Part shown: piece by piece, positions 20,851 to 32,769 of the stretch | Layout of the letters: each line of letters begins with the position of its first letter | Position numbering within the stretch: the stretch's first letter is position 1 | The notes under the pieces: model-generated | Told to the model about the DNA's origin: nothing | What the model saw: only the letters and a program-made list of their open reading frames with translations | Database searches by the model: none | Origin: Trichostrongylus colubriformis | Taxonomy: Eukaryota; Nematoda; Chromadorea; Rhabditida; Trichostrongylidae | Length of the DNA: 64,000 nucleotides | Direction of reading: 5' to 3' | Assembly (NCBI GenBank): GCA_963978905.1 | Contig: OZ022260.1 | Coordinates: 3,399,725-3,463,724, forward strand | Position numbers and translations under genes: made by a program

Positions 20851-20922
20851 GGTCTTGGCCGGGATCGAACCGGCGACCTTCTGCGTGTGAAGCAGACGTG
20901 ATAACCACTACACCACAAGACC
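20851..20922 (-). tRNA. tRNA-Val(CAC)
   Basis: The minus strand starts GGTCTTGTGGTGTAGTGG and ends GGTTCGATCCCGGCCAAGACC. The 7-bp acceptor stem GGTCTTG/CAAGACC pairs perfectly. The anticodon loop is CTTCACACG (anticodon CAC, valine GTG codons) on the stem CTGCT/AGCAG-type arm. A box TGGTGTAGTGG and B box GGTTCGATCCC are intact. CCA is not encoded, as in eukaryotes. GTTTTG just after the 3' end provides the T run for Pol III termination. 72 nt, no intron. It looks fully functional. Confidence 0.97.
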
Positions 20923-20924
20923 AC

Positions 20925-21570
20925 GCAACTCCCTGAATCACGGTTCTCCTTTTGCAATGCTCCTTGCGGCGACGTCACACGCTTGAAAACGGTATTCCAT
21001 GAAAACCACATTTTTCAGTACCAGTGGACCTTTCTGTGCTCATAGCACAGGGGTTGGGCCGACTACCAGCGAACCAGATCATCTGCCCCTAGGAGAGATC
21101 CATATTCCATGGTTATAGCCTCTACTCCAAAGGCCAAAGTGATCATCGTCTCCGCTGTTTTTCCCAGGCATGGAAAAAACAACAAACAAACAAACAAAAA
21201 ACGTAATCTCTCCCCATCAAAGTCATCTGACTGTATAACATCTTTCACAAGTTAAGCCACTTATTCCCTGTTTTGCGAAATAGCCATGAGCTCTGTATTA
21301 CACGCAGGTTATACTGGTGTTACAGTATCGTTGTAAAAAAACTTCAAGGGTATTTAGTGAACACGAATGTAACTACTCCATGGATGCGAGGATTTGAACA
21401 ACTGCACAGTTGAGTCCGGCTGAAACGAACTGGTCTGGAACGGGGAAGGGAACGCGCCATGTATTCGACTGCTGCTCAGAATTGCACAGGGTACATAAGC
21501 CAACCAAAGTCAGCCATATTGTATGTCGTTAAAGCAACTCTTTGTTAAGGAGTGTCGTGCCAAGAAATGA
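20925..21570. other. gene-less stretch
   Basis: Contains an AAACAAACAAACAAAC tract (21178-21196). No exon recognised. Confidence 0.4.
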
Positions 21571-21851
21571 TGCCAAGGAGAGTACAGAGAGGACTCTGTG
21601 ATTACTAGGACGAAAAAGCATGCCAATAACACAAGTGAGACGTCGCAAAATTTGCGATTGCAAAGAATACAACGAGAACTACACCAAATTACAGAAAAAC
21701 GAACATTTACCGTCCCTGCTCTTGATAAAGACAATTACAAAAGAGCTGTTTTTATGGTGACTGGGACAAAACCACAGAGTTTTTCGTTGAACCAAAGTTT
21801 GATTGGCAACGGCACAATCAACGGCAGCAGTTACGGAAGTACTTGGATATA
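21571..21851 (+). pseudogene. ORF of unknown product cut by a Tc1-like insertion
   Basis: The frame is open from after TGA at 21568 to the insertion site. It reads ...TRTKKHANNTSETSQNLRL, then a helical QRIQRELHQ segment, RTFTVPALDKDNYKRAVFMV, TGTKPQSFSLNQ and NGSSYGSTWI. The element at 21852-22597 sits in its TA. Removing the element mentally, the host frame continues for only five more codons to TAG. There is no ATG near the start, so it would be an internal or terminal exon. The composition looks coding, but no domain is recognised. Confidence 0.35.
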
Positions 21852-22597
21852 CAGGGGGTGCCAAAAAAAAAAGTAATTTTGTCTCGTCCACTTTCACCCC
21901 ACTTTAGTCGAACTACAGCAAATTCTGTTGAGGTATTCACATCCCCAGATTCAAGAGCAGACCTCACTCTATCACTATACTCTGTGGCAGCCTTCTGCAC
22001 GAGCAGGAACGGGAACGAGGAAATAGTGAACAAGATGTGTCACCTTAACAGGGCAAAATCCGAAATTTCGTCGCCCTCGTTCACAACCTTGCTGAGGTCC
22101 GTTCACTCTGGGTACCTAAGGGGATCCATACTGGGTGGTGTTCTTTAGGATCCCGTTTTTTCCGGGTTCCCAGCGCCCTTCGTTTCCAAGAGCCAAAACG
22201 TGCACTTACCACTGAAACCCCTCCGGAGGCGAATTTGGGCATGAAAATGATACTTCGGATCATAGCAGCTTTGTCCAAGCAGCAGGGGCTCTGTGACTTC
22301 CATGAACCGAAGGGCCAATCCTCAGAAAGCTTCCCACAAAAGACCTACCACGGAGCCTGGCTTCTCTGTTTTAAGCGGACCTTGATACTGTAGGTACTCC
22401 GAAGCCCGACTGCGCCGCTTAAAAGTTCTATATTTTTATGAAAATGAAAGTAGTGAGTCCCAGCTTGTTCCTGCTTTTAGAAGAACATTTCGGGGATATT
22501 CTGCCCCAGTACTTTTATCTCTTTCGTTTCCCTACAATTTGTATAATTGGCAGATGTGAGCCGTGGGCAAAATTACTTTTTTTTTTGGCACCCCCTG
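21852..22597. mobile_element. Tc1-like non-autonomous element
   Basis: Perfect 30-bp inverted repeats begin CAGGGGGTGCCAAAAAAAAA and are flanked by TA on both sides (21850-21851, 22598-22599). CAG ends and TA duplication are Tc1/mariner features. At 746 nt it is about half the usual length and shows no transposase motif. A minus-strand ORF (GLALRFMEVTEPLLLGQS..., ending at AGTG|GTAAGTGC near 22213) has exon-like features and could be a captured host fragment. Confidence 0.85.
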
Positions 22598-22599
22598 TA

Positions 22600-24265
22600 T
22601 GTCACCAATTCCCAAGTTAGATTCTTAGATTCCAGATCCCTTCACTTCGCCAGTAAAAACCGTAATGATGGGTAGTAAGGATGGAAAAGTGTTGAGGGGG
22701 GGGGGGTCTTATCACAAGATCTTCTTGTCCACTGCATGCTTTCCTATCAGAACCAATATAAGTACTTCTGAGCCTTTAGCCTTTTTTTATAGAATCATCG
22801 GAAACCCACACAGCCATGTCGGCGTTTTCCCCGCACACTTCCTTCTCCCCGCGTCTCTTGCTTGACGTTTTGCCAATGCACTTATTAGCGGCGCGATTTC
22901 GCCCAACTCAAGCATAAAATCGTGACGCACAACGCGGGTTGAAGGCTCTTCCCTGCCTTGTCGTTGTCTCTCGCACTCGCTGTCTCACCGCCACCCATCC
23001 AACCAGTCATATTCGTCACCATTCAACTGCTGCTGCTGAACCACCAGCAACACTCCCCGAGGATATGCCTAATTCAGCTCGTTGCCTGATTGCTGTTGCA
23101 GTTGGCCACTGGACGCGCTCATATTCGGGCATAGACCTAAGTAATGAACCCCGACTTCGACACCCCTCCCCCGCCCCCAAGTTAGTCAGCTTTTCGTTGC
23201 GTTGGCGTTACAATTGAGTCGAGTCTATTATGATGTCAAACATATGCGTTTTATAGCGTTACATCACATCTGGAAACGATCAGCGAAGGCCAATTAGCCA
23301 AGGGCTCGAGCCAAGTGTCGATCGATATATCGATCGACTGGTTTAGTAGACGTGTCTGCGTCTCCGACCTAGTAAATTATAGTATTACAGCAAGCGTTTT
23401 CGCATAAGGAGCACCGTAGCTCATTAAGAAGACACTGTGAACACATTGGCAGTGGAATTAGGACAAAGTTCTTCACAGACAACTTCGGCTACAGTAATCC
23501 AGTAATTCAATTTGATCATTACCACCTCTCCATATACGACACCTTTCTGGAAGTTTCCAGAAAACACCATATCTTCTTGCACTTCCGTTAACAATGCTGT
23601 TGCCGTTGGTGGACTAATTGAATTTGACAAGTTTTTGTGACAGTTGTCCGTTGTTGAAAACTTATGCATTGAAAATACGCGCTATATGGACCAGCTTTAA
23701 GTATGATGCCACTTAATAGAGCCGCAGACGTTTTAGCCGCCATCTATCACAATCTCCAGACGAATCCATAAGTCTTTGTCAACGCGGAGGCGTTTTTCAC
23801 GAAATTCTAGAAGTTTCCCCATGGTGACGGAATTGAGCCAAAAATAGCCAGAACCCATTTATGTCTGTCTGGTGCCTTTCAGAAGAAAAAACATGGAAAA
23901 TTTCATTTGGACAAATAACCAACATTCTGCGCCCTGTGGGCCTTTGCCCGGCGGCAGCTGACGAATGTTCGAGTTTCTCTGCGTGTTTGACCTCCCCCCC
24001 CCCTCCCTTCGGACATAGCATTTCTTAGAAAGGATGAAATGTTTGCGGGTTGAGAGAACAGCACAAGCTAATCTAACGGAAATGCGACAAGATGCGTTCC
24101 CTGTAAACCTTGACTACCTTGGCTAATGGAAAGATCAATTATATGTAGAGACTTCCTCTGCGTCTATCACCTCCTAGGGATCTCACGAAATCAAACAAGG
24201 GTTCTGGAATTTTCTGAAAAATCACCAATTCCTATGTCTCCCCTATCAGTAATAGATCATGAGCT
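22600..24265. other. no supported gene; G/C runs and one GC-rich ORF
   Basis: 12-nt G run at 22697; a 92-codon plus ORF 22939-23217 in GC-rich, non-repeat DNA but with no good splice sites; a 13-nt C run at 23993-24004. Coding not demonstrated. Confidence 0.3.
23317..23338. other. 22-bp perfect palindrome around CGATATATCG
   Basis: GTCGATCGATAT followed by its reverse complement. ATCGATATATCGAT-type palindromes recur at 30735-30750 and 42150-42165, and half-sites at 25017, 31840 and 40393. It could be a protein-binding site (DREF-like TATCGATA) or a repeat motif. Confidence 0.6.
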
Positions 24266-24454
24266 ATGGTGAATAATCTTTCAATTAGCAAAAAATATTA
24301 TTCAAAACAACTTGAGATTAATGAGAAAAAGTTGAGTTGTTGTGAGATGTGTGATTGCGGACAACATCACAAGAACTTCGTCAGGCCCAAAGCGACAGAG
24401 GTGGTTTTCTGTGATGTAACACATATGGCAGTTTCCCGTTGGACCATTATGTAG
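24266..24454 (+). CDS. ORF with a C-x2-C-x-C cluster, product unknown
   Basis: 62 codons from ATG 24266 to TAG 24452-24454. The second half reads CCEMCDCGQHHKNFVRPK then TEVVFCDVTHMAVSRWTI. The cysteine cluster CEMCDCGQHH faintly recalls the CxxCxCGxH element of axonemal-microtubule SAXO proteins. One match is far too little to assign it. A following stretch (24498-24563) ends at a strong GTAAGTCAGC donor and may be another exon. No good acceptor seen. Confidence 0.25.
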   Translation: MVNNLSISKKYYSKQLEINEKKLSCCEMCDCGQHHKNFVRPKATEVVFCDVTHMAVSRWTIM

Positions 24455-24699
24455 AGTGTTGAAATTAGAAATAATCTAGTTGCATCGGAATAATCGACGC
24501 AGCTTAGTTATGTATCTACAAAAGGTGGTCATGTACGGATGGTCACGTGCGGAAATTTGTTACGGTAAGTCAGCAGTAATAAAAAAAAATCCCCAAATAG
24601 ACGTCCATTACGACGACTCATACTATGCCTCTGGTAGGAAAAATGCTAGCCACAAAAACAGGTAAAAAGAGGATGGAACTGTTAAATTTCTGAATTAGA

Positions 24700-26380
24700 C
24701 CCCTTAATCACAGAGAAGTTCCATCATCACCCAGAGATACCTTGCATATTTCAAATTTATTTTTGAATTTCCAATTTTTTTCCTTTTTAATAAAAATAAG
24801 TCCTTCTTCAAGTATTTTCCTATAATTCTCATAAAAACATAAGCTAACATTTTTATTGATAATGTTTTCTAATGAATTTCTCATAGCGCATAACAATTTT
24901 TGACTAATTTTCCTAATAAGTGAGATTTCGTTGTCCCAAACAATAAAACTAGAAATTTAACCAATTTGAAACTCAAAAATGTAGAACAACGATGTGATGT
25001 GTAAGTTGAACTTTATCGATTTATCGATTGCAGTAAGAAAGCCCAGTGTATATATTTAGCTTCTTCTTTGCATTTTTAACATTAGTTGATTCGTAAGTGC
25101 ATTTAGATTCGTATCCCCAGTGATGTACACCCATGCCCTCCGCGATGAATTCTCAAGTGCGCGCCGAGGCAGAATAATCGGATTCATACCACAAAGCGGA
25201 GGAGTAATACACACACTCAATATCCCATGAGTTATTACTACACTTCGTCGTCGAATGTCCGACTAGGTCCTGACACGAAAAACTGGCGCGGAAGGGAACG
25301 GCAGATGAAGAGAGCTAGGCAGCAGGAACTTGAAGCGTTACGGGTTGAAATGTTGCCGACATCATGAGTTTCTCACAGTTTGTAGAAACCGTGCTGCAAT
25401 TCTCAAATCTCAAACAGTTGTTAGAACGCAGAGAAGCAGAGCAAATGTCAAAGACGCAGGTAAAGCAACGATCGCACGGTTTTCAAAATTTCCGAGATTT
25501 ACAATATTGATATACTAATTAATCGATATATAATATTGTACAATGACTGTAACCATATTTACTGGCTTGACACATTCTTACATGTCAATACCCGTAAGTT
25601 CCGGTAAAAAACGATAAAGTGAGGATAACTCGCCCACGGGGGGCGGGAAGAGTGAAAAATTCTGGCAACTACGACCCAAGAGTCAATATGTAGAATCTCT
25701 AGAATAAATAATTAATGGATAACAAAACTTGACAGATGTAATGAGTCAAATACTGATATCTTGACAAACATCGATTTCAACGCCCACCTATTATCGATCA
25801 CCGCCCATCTGACTATAAGGCCATGAAAAATTTGATCAATGAGTGATGGAAAAACCAGATGCATTCATGATTCACGCGGGAAACACGCATAAAAGTGATT
25901 GTTTGAAAGAGCCGTTGGCGATGTTTCGTTGTGAGTAATGGGAAAACAATTGAAAACACATGGGCACACCTTGCGATATTTTGATGGATAGCCACCACGC
26001 GTGTGAGCACGACCTTTGCAGCTTCTCTGAGAAGGTGATTGTCGGCCTCTTATAGTGGTTGTGTCGCGTTGTTAATTAATAGAAAATCTCAAAAATTCAA
26101 CATCATCAGCTATACAATTTAGTGAATCTCCAAATCAGGAAGTTGGATTCTCGTCGGTCAACCTTGGAAACCGAGACTAATGATGTGAAAATAATAGCTG
26201 CGCCGAAAAATCCCGAATCCGAAAAGTTCCAAATCAGGATTTTTAATGATGATCCTCCTCGTTTACTGCTCCAAATTTATCTTTGTAATCATCACCATGG
26301 AGTCAATAACGCGATGGCAAAAACCGGAAACCGGAAATACGAAGGTTTTCTTGCGCACATTCCATACTTCTTACCTCCTT
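24700..26380. other. gene-less stretch
   Basis: Mostly AT-rich, with an ATCGATTTATCGATT motif at 25016-25030. No splice-flanked ORF convincing enough to list. Confidence 0.4.
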
Positions 26381-26444
26381 ACCTATATCCCAGCTCTTAA
26401 TTCCAATCCCCACAGCCCTGTGATTGTCACAAGGGCCACATCAC

Positions 26445-26537
26445 CAGACATAAGAAGAGGCAGTGGAGAAGGGAACGGCTCAGCGTCATGCAACTTTCCC
26501 ATGGGCACTCTTGACTGCGGCGGAAGTGTGGGAATTC
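26445..26537 (-). CDS. candidate proline-rich exon
   Basis: An outstanding minus-strand acceptor, GGTTTTTCTTTCTGCTGCAG, precedes a frame reading IPTLPPQSRVPMGKLHDAEP then FPSPLPLLMS, with a possible donor G|GTGATG in phase 1. That phase would fit the entry of the WVPPGL exon at 7596. Without that donor the frame continues to TAG at 26383-26385. The plus strand of the same DNA is also open, 26416-26600, flanked by CAATCCCCACAG and CCA|GTAAAA and reading PVIVTRATSPDIRRGSGEGN.... Only one of the two can be real. I favour the minus strand because of the acceptor. Confidence 0.3.
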
Positions 26538-27188
26538 CTGCAGCAGAAAGAAAAACCAACACACCAACATATGGGAATCTAAAAGAGTGTGTGAACACCA
26601 GTAAAACTTTTCCGTGCAGGACCCACCTAACGTTTATTGAGCATAAACTGCATTATTCGCCGTAATTGACTCCGACCAATGAGAACGATTACTATGTTGA
26701 AAATCTGTTCAGTCTGCCTCATTCACCCCCTCAAGCACCGATTTCTGTCAGGTGCGCAGCGAATGCGGCGCGACTAGACAGACCATTACGTGCTTCCATG
26801 GGATTTCACAACGAGCCGACTCTAGAAAATTCTTGATGCAAAGCTCAGATTTCGTCAATTCGGTCGTGGCTGAGAGTTATTTCATATTTGCACACGGCAC
26901 ATGCAATCTGTCGTAATAAGACACCACCCAATTCGTTTGTTCACGATCTTTGCCGTTTCGCTTGCGGGAGCGCTAGGATGAAGAATTAAAAAAAAAACAT
27001 GAGTGCAGTCTTACAGACGATTTTGTTGCACTATTTTCTTGACGTTCCCGTGATTAAACCCGTGTTTATGCAGATTGAAAATCTTTGTACGTAATTACAC
27101 AGAACACACGCAATTTCTCACTAAACCATGTGATGAGACGCAAGCCAATTTTTCTTCATTGCCATTCAGATACTTACATGCTCAACAC

Positions 27189-27269
27189 CCTGTACTTTGA
27201 ATCCGCAATTACGTACATCACATGTGGCCCTGTACTATTAATTCCGCAATTATGGGCATCACATGTGAC
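27189..27269 (+). repeat. two tandem ~40-nt units
   Basis: CCCTGTACTTTGAATCCGCAATTACG-ACATCACATGTG is followed directly by CCCTGTACTATTAATTCCGC then AATTATGGGCATCACATGTG. Confidence 0.75.
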
Positions 27270-28639
27270 TTGACGACAATTCACAGATTCGCTACATCAC
27301 ATAGCAGCAATGCGTGTTCAATGTAATGTAGTGATATTGCAAGTTTTCATTCTTTTTGTGAGAAAAAAAAAACGGTTCACCCAATTCCAGTTATTTTGTG
27401 GATTCCGTTGGATGCCACGCGTATGCGTCGCGAAACTCACGATTAGTTTTTGAGCAGTTAGTACGTCAGTTATCGAAGTGGAAGTTTCAGGTATAATGTA
27501 AGTACGTAATTGCAGTCGTTACGTAGCATTTACCGAACAAACACTACTGAATCTAAATTCGCTTTTGTGTGCCTTACGACGTTGTAGCGCGCGAACGGGG
27601 GGGGGGGGGCGACGTGATGTTTTGTCTGCAATTACAGACACAGCAATCAAGTCCGTTGTCCCATGAAACATAACAATTTATCATCGTTGACGACTGCCAG
27701 TTTTCTTGAAACGATCGAATGGCCATTCCAGCGCCCCACTAACGAGTCTACCATAGAAATATCTGCGCTGGAAACTCATGGCTCATATTATGTCGTGTGT
27801 CTGTCGCCTAACCGCATAAGACTTCACTATTCTATAAATAGCCCGTCCTGTTGAAGCCAAATTTCCATAAAGCGATGGGCGCGAAGGGATTTAAGGACGT
27901 CTACACATGTCCTTCAACGAAATAACATCCGCAGATGTGCGATGGCAATCCAATGGGTGATGGGTCCCGAATGGATTCACTGTCATAGTAGCCCTATTGG
28001 AGTAAAGTTAACCCAGAGAGATGAACCAAAGTCACTGGATGAGGCGCGTTTTGTTGGAAAAGGATAGAGTGAAGTAACTTTTTCAAATCCCTTGAGGAAT
28101 CCTCAAGTTTTTTTTCCAAAGCAGTTTTGGAGGCGATTAGATATTAAAAAAGATCGGTCGATTACCATACTTTGTATTGATCTGAGTGAGATTTGGCTCC
28201 TGATATGCTCCTTTTAAGGTGGCACTTTTCTCTAATCTACCTGCACCCAAAATCAAATAATATCTGGTTACATATAGACATCCTCATGCGTACAGTCAAA
28301 ATTTCAAATTATAAACTGGTAAAAATTTCTGAAAGGGCGACCTTTGAATTTCTGCAAAAAGTTCAGAGCTACGGTCACGTATAACTGCAGAAACTACTGT
28401 ATCATAAAATTCCAGAACACAGGTGGCACGCCCTTTCGTATGAATTGGCCCTTGAATAGTTTCGGTGGGCACACGGTGCAAAAACGTCCTAAACTGGGCG
28501 TGGTCCATGTTTCAGCTTAGATCTTGAATTAGATTTCGAGTAAGTGGCCAATTTTTAAATGAAGAACGTTACGCCTGTTGTATACATTATTATAATTTAT
28601 TCTTATGCTTACAACATCCTACACAATAGTGCTACCTCA

Positions 28640-28660
28640 ATTTATTTATTTATTTATTTA
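28640..28660 (+). repeat. (TTTA)n microsatellite
   Basis: Five uninterrupted TTTA units. Confidence 0.9.
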
Positions 28661-28831
28661 GTTAATACACCAAAACTTCCATACCTACTCATGAATGTTA
28701 ACGCTTGTATTTTTTCTTTGGATGAAGTGTCGCAAAATTGCGGACTCATGTAGCCGCAGGCTATCTTTTGCGTATCTGTCCGAAATTTTTCGTCCAACTC
28801 AGGGAACTGCGATATGATGCTTTTTTAACCC

Positions 28832-29264
28832 TTAAAGGAATCGTCCACGGAAAATGCGTTTTTGTGTTACCCATACGTTTATGTTGTATTTGCCTATTGT
28901 GGGCCTCATGCAAAATTTCACGCGAAAAAATGTGAATCTGGCTGAGATACAGCACCGCAAAGTGCGATCCCAATGGGCGGGGCCTCCGTGTAAAAGCCTC
29001 GTCCCGTGGTCCGCCGCCGTTGGGAACGGAGAGTAGGACTATTTACAAAACTTCCTGCTCCTACAATGCGTCTCCGACCACGGCGGACGACGGAACGAGG
29101 CTTTTCTCTTAGGCCCCGCCCACTGGGACCGCACTTTGTGGTGCTGTATCTCAGCCAGATTCGCATTTTTTCGCGTGAAATTTTGCATGAGGCCCGCATT
29201 AAGCAAATACATCATAAACGTATGGGTAACACAAAAACTCATTTTCCGTGGACGATTCCTTTAA
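28832..29264. mobile_element. foldback MITE, family FB copy C
   Basis: TTAAAGGAATCGTCCACGG and its mirror at the end; same block order as copy B, and as regular. Spurious ORFs on both strands mirror each other. Confidence 0.9.
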
Positions 29265-29576
29265 CAATAGGCCTTCCCTAAAAAATAAGTGACTACGAAT
29301 ATTCTTATGAAAACCTAGAGCCTACCAAGAAAACTTCGTAAAATATTCGAAGTGCAATGTGTTGGCAAAAATCGATTCGGCATGTCAAAAATCCGTGCAC
29401 TTGTCATGTTGGACATCCACAACAAAAAGCGGAAGTGATACGAACTGATTGACATGGGCAAAGTCCACAAAAACAACTTAGAAATTGTGAAATCCTGAAA
29501 AATGGGGAATCTAAGAATCACGAAAAAATCTCCAACGTGGCATCAATTAGGCAATTTAATAAAATGAATTTTTCAG

Positions 29577-29672
29577 TTGTTAGGGAAGACTCTAAAGATC
29601 CTAAGCCGATGAAATATTTATTTCACAGATTTTGCGGAGTGAAAGCTATACCGTTTTTTGAATTGCCATTCG
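29577..29672 (+). CDS. probable 96-nt exon, product unknown
   Basis: A strong acceptor (AAAATGAATTTTTCAG) and donor TTCG|GTAAACAG enclose one clearly coding frame: two bases, then VREDSKDPKPMKYLFHRF, then CGVKAIPFFELPF, one base over. The exon therefore enters and leaves in phase 1. The charged start and the aromatic-rich end look like part of a folded domain, but I do not recognise it. The only other open frame is short. It lies 312 nt after foldback copy C. No partner exon is certain; 17571-17641 would fit in phase. Confidence 0.5.
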
Positions 29673-29679
29673 GTAAACA

Positions 29680-31255
29680 GACAGATGCTAACTTGTCTTT
29701 ATGTGAGCGTGGTCCATAATTCAGCCTCAGTACTTCCTCGATTTTTATTATCAGCTTAATTATTTTCATTTTCATTTTAATATAAATTTTCTCAAGATAA
29801 AACGAAACGATATACGGTGGTTATCAGCGTATTTCACTGTAGTAGTCAATCGCGCATTCAAATCCTCATGATACCGAATGAAAGTTGAATATATGGCGCA
29901 TTCTTTTGACATCATTGATCACTTCCAATGATTTTAGCGTTTACTTTTTATGATTATTTGTGTTCATACTTTTAAAACTTAAAGATTATAAAAGCACTGG
30001 CATGGTTACCACCGAAAATATTATATGGGCGAGTTCCAAGGATCCTATGGTTACCAGTAATATAGAACGCAAGTAAATGAACCATGGTCATTCAATTTTA
30101 TTGTGGGCACTTAAAAAAGGGAAAAAAGCGCTTCATGGGTCCTTGTTCAATCTGGCGCAGATTTCAACGCAAACAAAATGAAAGTAAGGTTTACAACTTC
30201 ATTAAGAGCACACATGCACACACAGGCACATGGCCATTGAATGAAACACTACAGTAACCTAATAAAACTACCGTATCCTGAGACTTTTAGGTGTAAATCT
30301 TTTAAACACACTATTTTGCCTCGTAATGTGGTATGTTTTCCCTTGAAAATTTGTATCTATCTCTCTGCCGGACATCGATGTCCGTTGTTGCTGGACTAAA
30401 ACGCGGATGAGTCCATCGATGCATAAGGGCTCGATAGCTGCGACGGACAGTAGTGTGGGGGGTCGCCAGCGCTGCTGCTGGGAGTTTCCGCCCCAATGAT
30501 GGCACTAACGAGTTCGTCTCGTTTTTCCAACTAACACGCTGCCATGTCACATCGGATTTATGCTCTTTGCACTGCGCACCAACCGACTGCCTTCGCAGTC
30601 CCTCCCTCCCCTGCCTTTTCACCACTCCTGACAAGGCTTAAAGGTTCAGTTGGTGATGCTGCACCATTTTGTAGCACAAGGTGGTCCTATGGTTCAGCGA
30701 TATAGACACAATCTCTCAAATATACAAAAATGGACGGCAATCGATATATCGATCAGTATCGATTTAATTCAGATATACTGCTCATTAATCAATTGCGAAC
30801 ACCATTATGTATATGATTAGGTGCGGGAACATACAAGGACAGTGACGGTAAGAATAAGTCTACGCAAACACAGCCATCGAAGCAAAAGTGAAGCTTGTTG
30901 GAGCATTCGCAATCAATCGATAAATCAATCGTCAAGGAAAAAGGACTTTCCTCGAATGGGAGACAACTGGCTGGTGTGTAAGAAGTCCTCTGAAATAGGC
31001 ATTCCCAGAATAATCTCCAATAGTAATCACTGATGCCCATAGATAAACACCCCCGAAACGTGTTGGATAATGACCCAAACCTATATTATCGTAGCTATCG
31101 ATTATGTAAGCCAAAAATAGGTTATTTAAAAAGTAGCACATGGACTTCCGCCAAACTGCAGATGCTATAAATCTCAGTAAAATATCAATATGCTTAGTTC
31201 ATTTCTATGACTCGGAAAAATGAAATGGCGAATAATTTGGAAAGATTTGGTGCTA
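29680..31255. other. no supported gene
   Basis: A GC-rich block 30311-30640 is open on the minus strand for 107 codons (MSGVVKRQGREGLRRQ...) without splice support. ATCGATATATCGATC occurs at 30737-30750. The rest is AT-rich. Confidence 0.3.
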
Positions 31256-31258
31256 TGT

Positions 31259-31430
31259 TAAGGAGAAGGGGGACAACTTGTTGAATATTCATCAGTAACA
31301 TGTCTTTACATGACCAACGTGTCAATAACGTGCCATAGATGTCGTATCTATGTATTATACATGTATGATCATGTAAAGCGAATAACGCTCTCAGCAATAA
31401 ACAAACTATCCCCCCCCCAACTCCCCTTCC
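31259..31430. mobile_element. GC-run MITE, copy 4
   Basis: TTAAGGAGAAGGGGGACAACTTG...ACATGTCTTTACATGACCAACGTGTCAA on the left and CTATCCCCCCCCAACTCCCC on the right; partial inverted symmetry. The left arm matches copy 1 at 1983 and, inverted, 61459-61545. Confidence 0.55.
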
Positions 31431-31439
31431 ATATACAGC

Positions 31440-32398
31440 CTACCATCACTCCAGAGAACTTTGTAAGCAATCAGAACAATCAATATTATGTAAAAAATCC
31501 AATGGAAAAACTATTTCGAAAGCAGTTCTGGGAAGACCAGAAAAGTTGAAAGGTTAGAAAACGCCTAGAAAAGATTAGAACATCTCAACTAAATGGTCAC
31601 AAAGTAAATTCAATCCAAAAATACTGTCACTTTGTCAAGTATACGGTAGATCGGATTGAATCAGCCACTGACTTCATGTGAATCGTCTGACGTCTGACAA
31701 GAGGGAAATTATTTAGCTTCGGCACAAAAAATGCTTAAAAATGTCCGACGCCCTATTCTAGAGCATTCGAAAACATTTATCATCAAACCCCGACGGCAAC
31801 AGCTATAAAATCACTGCATTTAATATATCAAGAAACGAAAATCGATCTCGAAAAAATCGATATGAACAAGGGGGAGGGGGCAAAGGGGAAAAGTGCTGCA
31901 TGCCGACACACAGTCACTGACATGCTATCAAATAACAGTGTGAGTGAGTCAACGAAGCAATGAAGCACGACCGTCGAAAGAATTAGTCAGCCACGAACGT
32001 TTAGTGCTGATAAGGTCAGTTCGTCGAAAAAAAAAAGCCCGCCAAATCAACCAATCAATAGCTTCCGTATCTACCGTATGTCATGGCGATAGAAGGAAAT
32101 CTTAAGTACGCCATATGAAACAGGAAAATTCCGAAAAGTTGAAAGAACACAAAAAATCCCCAAAAAGCCTAAAAGGCAAACTCTTTGTTCGGGACTTCTC
32201 AAGTTCGATCGAATCCTGTGAAAAACAACAGCAGCTTCAGAGAACACGGGCTAGCCGCCCGACGAAAAACCACGGCATCCACGTCGCGTAACAGCCTTTA
32301 CAAATACTAACAGAAAGAACATCGTCCAGCAGCATATCACCGAATCAATAAATCGATTGAATAGATCAAACAACAGGTAAAGAAAGAAATATACTTAC
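31440..32398. other. gene-less; presumed intron after the 32.4-kb exon
   Basis: Begins (reading the minus strand) with the strong donor at 32398. ATCGAT half-sites at 31842-31862. No second exon could be assigned. Confidence 0.3.
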
Positions 32399-32451
32399 AC
32401 AGCAACGTCAGCGCGTATCCGCGGTTCGCCGCGTCGTTGCCGCGCGGCCAT
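32399..32451 (-). CDS. candidate first coding exon in a GC-rich promoter-like block
   Basis: On the minus strand ATG at 32451 starts MAARQRRGEPRIRADVA and runs to GCTGT|GTAAGTATA, a strong donor in phase 2. The surrounding 32400-32760 is the longest GC-rich non-repeat block in this part of the window, as expected for a promoter and 5' leader. An upstream ATG in another frame terminates after 31 codons. The peptide is basic and without domains. The next exon is unknown. Confidence 0.3.
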
Positions 32452-32760
32452 TGCCGAAGGGGGTGGGGTCGAACTGCGAGTTTTCACACGCTGCTGCCAT
32501 GCGGTGGCCAGCCAGCTGGCGACAGCGGTGGTGGTGGGTGAGTGGGTGGAGCCGTGAGGATGTGTGTGTGTGTCAGTGCGGTTAGTTAGCCGTCTAGAGC
32601 CACGACAGACGGACGGACGAAGCTCGACAGCTCACCGGCCTTGTCATTTGCGGGAAACTTCCCGAGCTGTCGACGTGGGGAGACCCATCTCCCGTGACCG
32701 CTTGATGCCATGCCAACTGTCATCCCCACCTCCGGCGGATCAGACAGGTGCTAGTCACAC
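32452..32760. promoter_or_regulatory. GC-rich promoter-like block
   Basis: Unlike its AT-rich surroundings, non-repetitive, with GGTGGTGGGTGAGTGGGTGG, a TGTGTGTGTG run and CGGACGGACG. No TATA box seen. Called only by composition and position upstream of a donor-ended ORF. Confidence 0.25.
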
Positions 32761-32769
32761 CGGAAAGTG

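Larger units (their letters stand above)
26610..28830. other. gene-less stretch with low-complexity runs
   Basis: Holds a 13-nt G run at 27597-27609, the tandem pair at 27189-27269 and the TTTA tract at 28640-28660. No exon supported. Confidence 0.4.
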
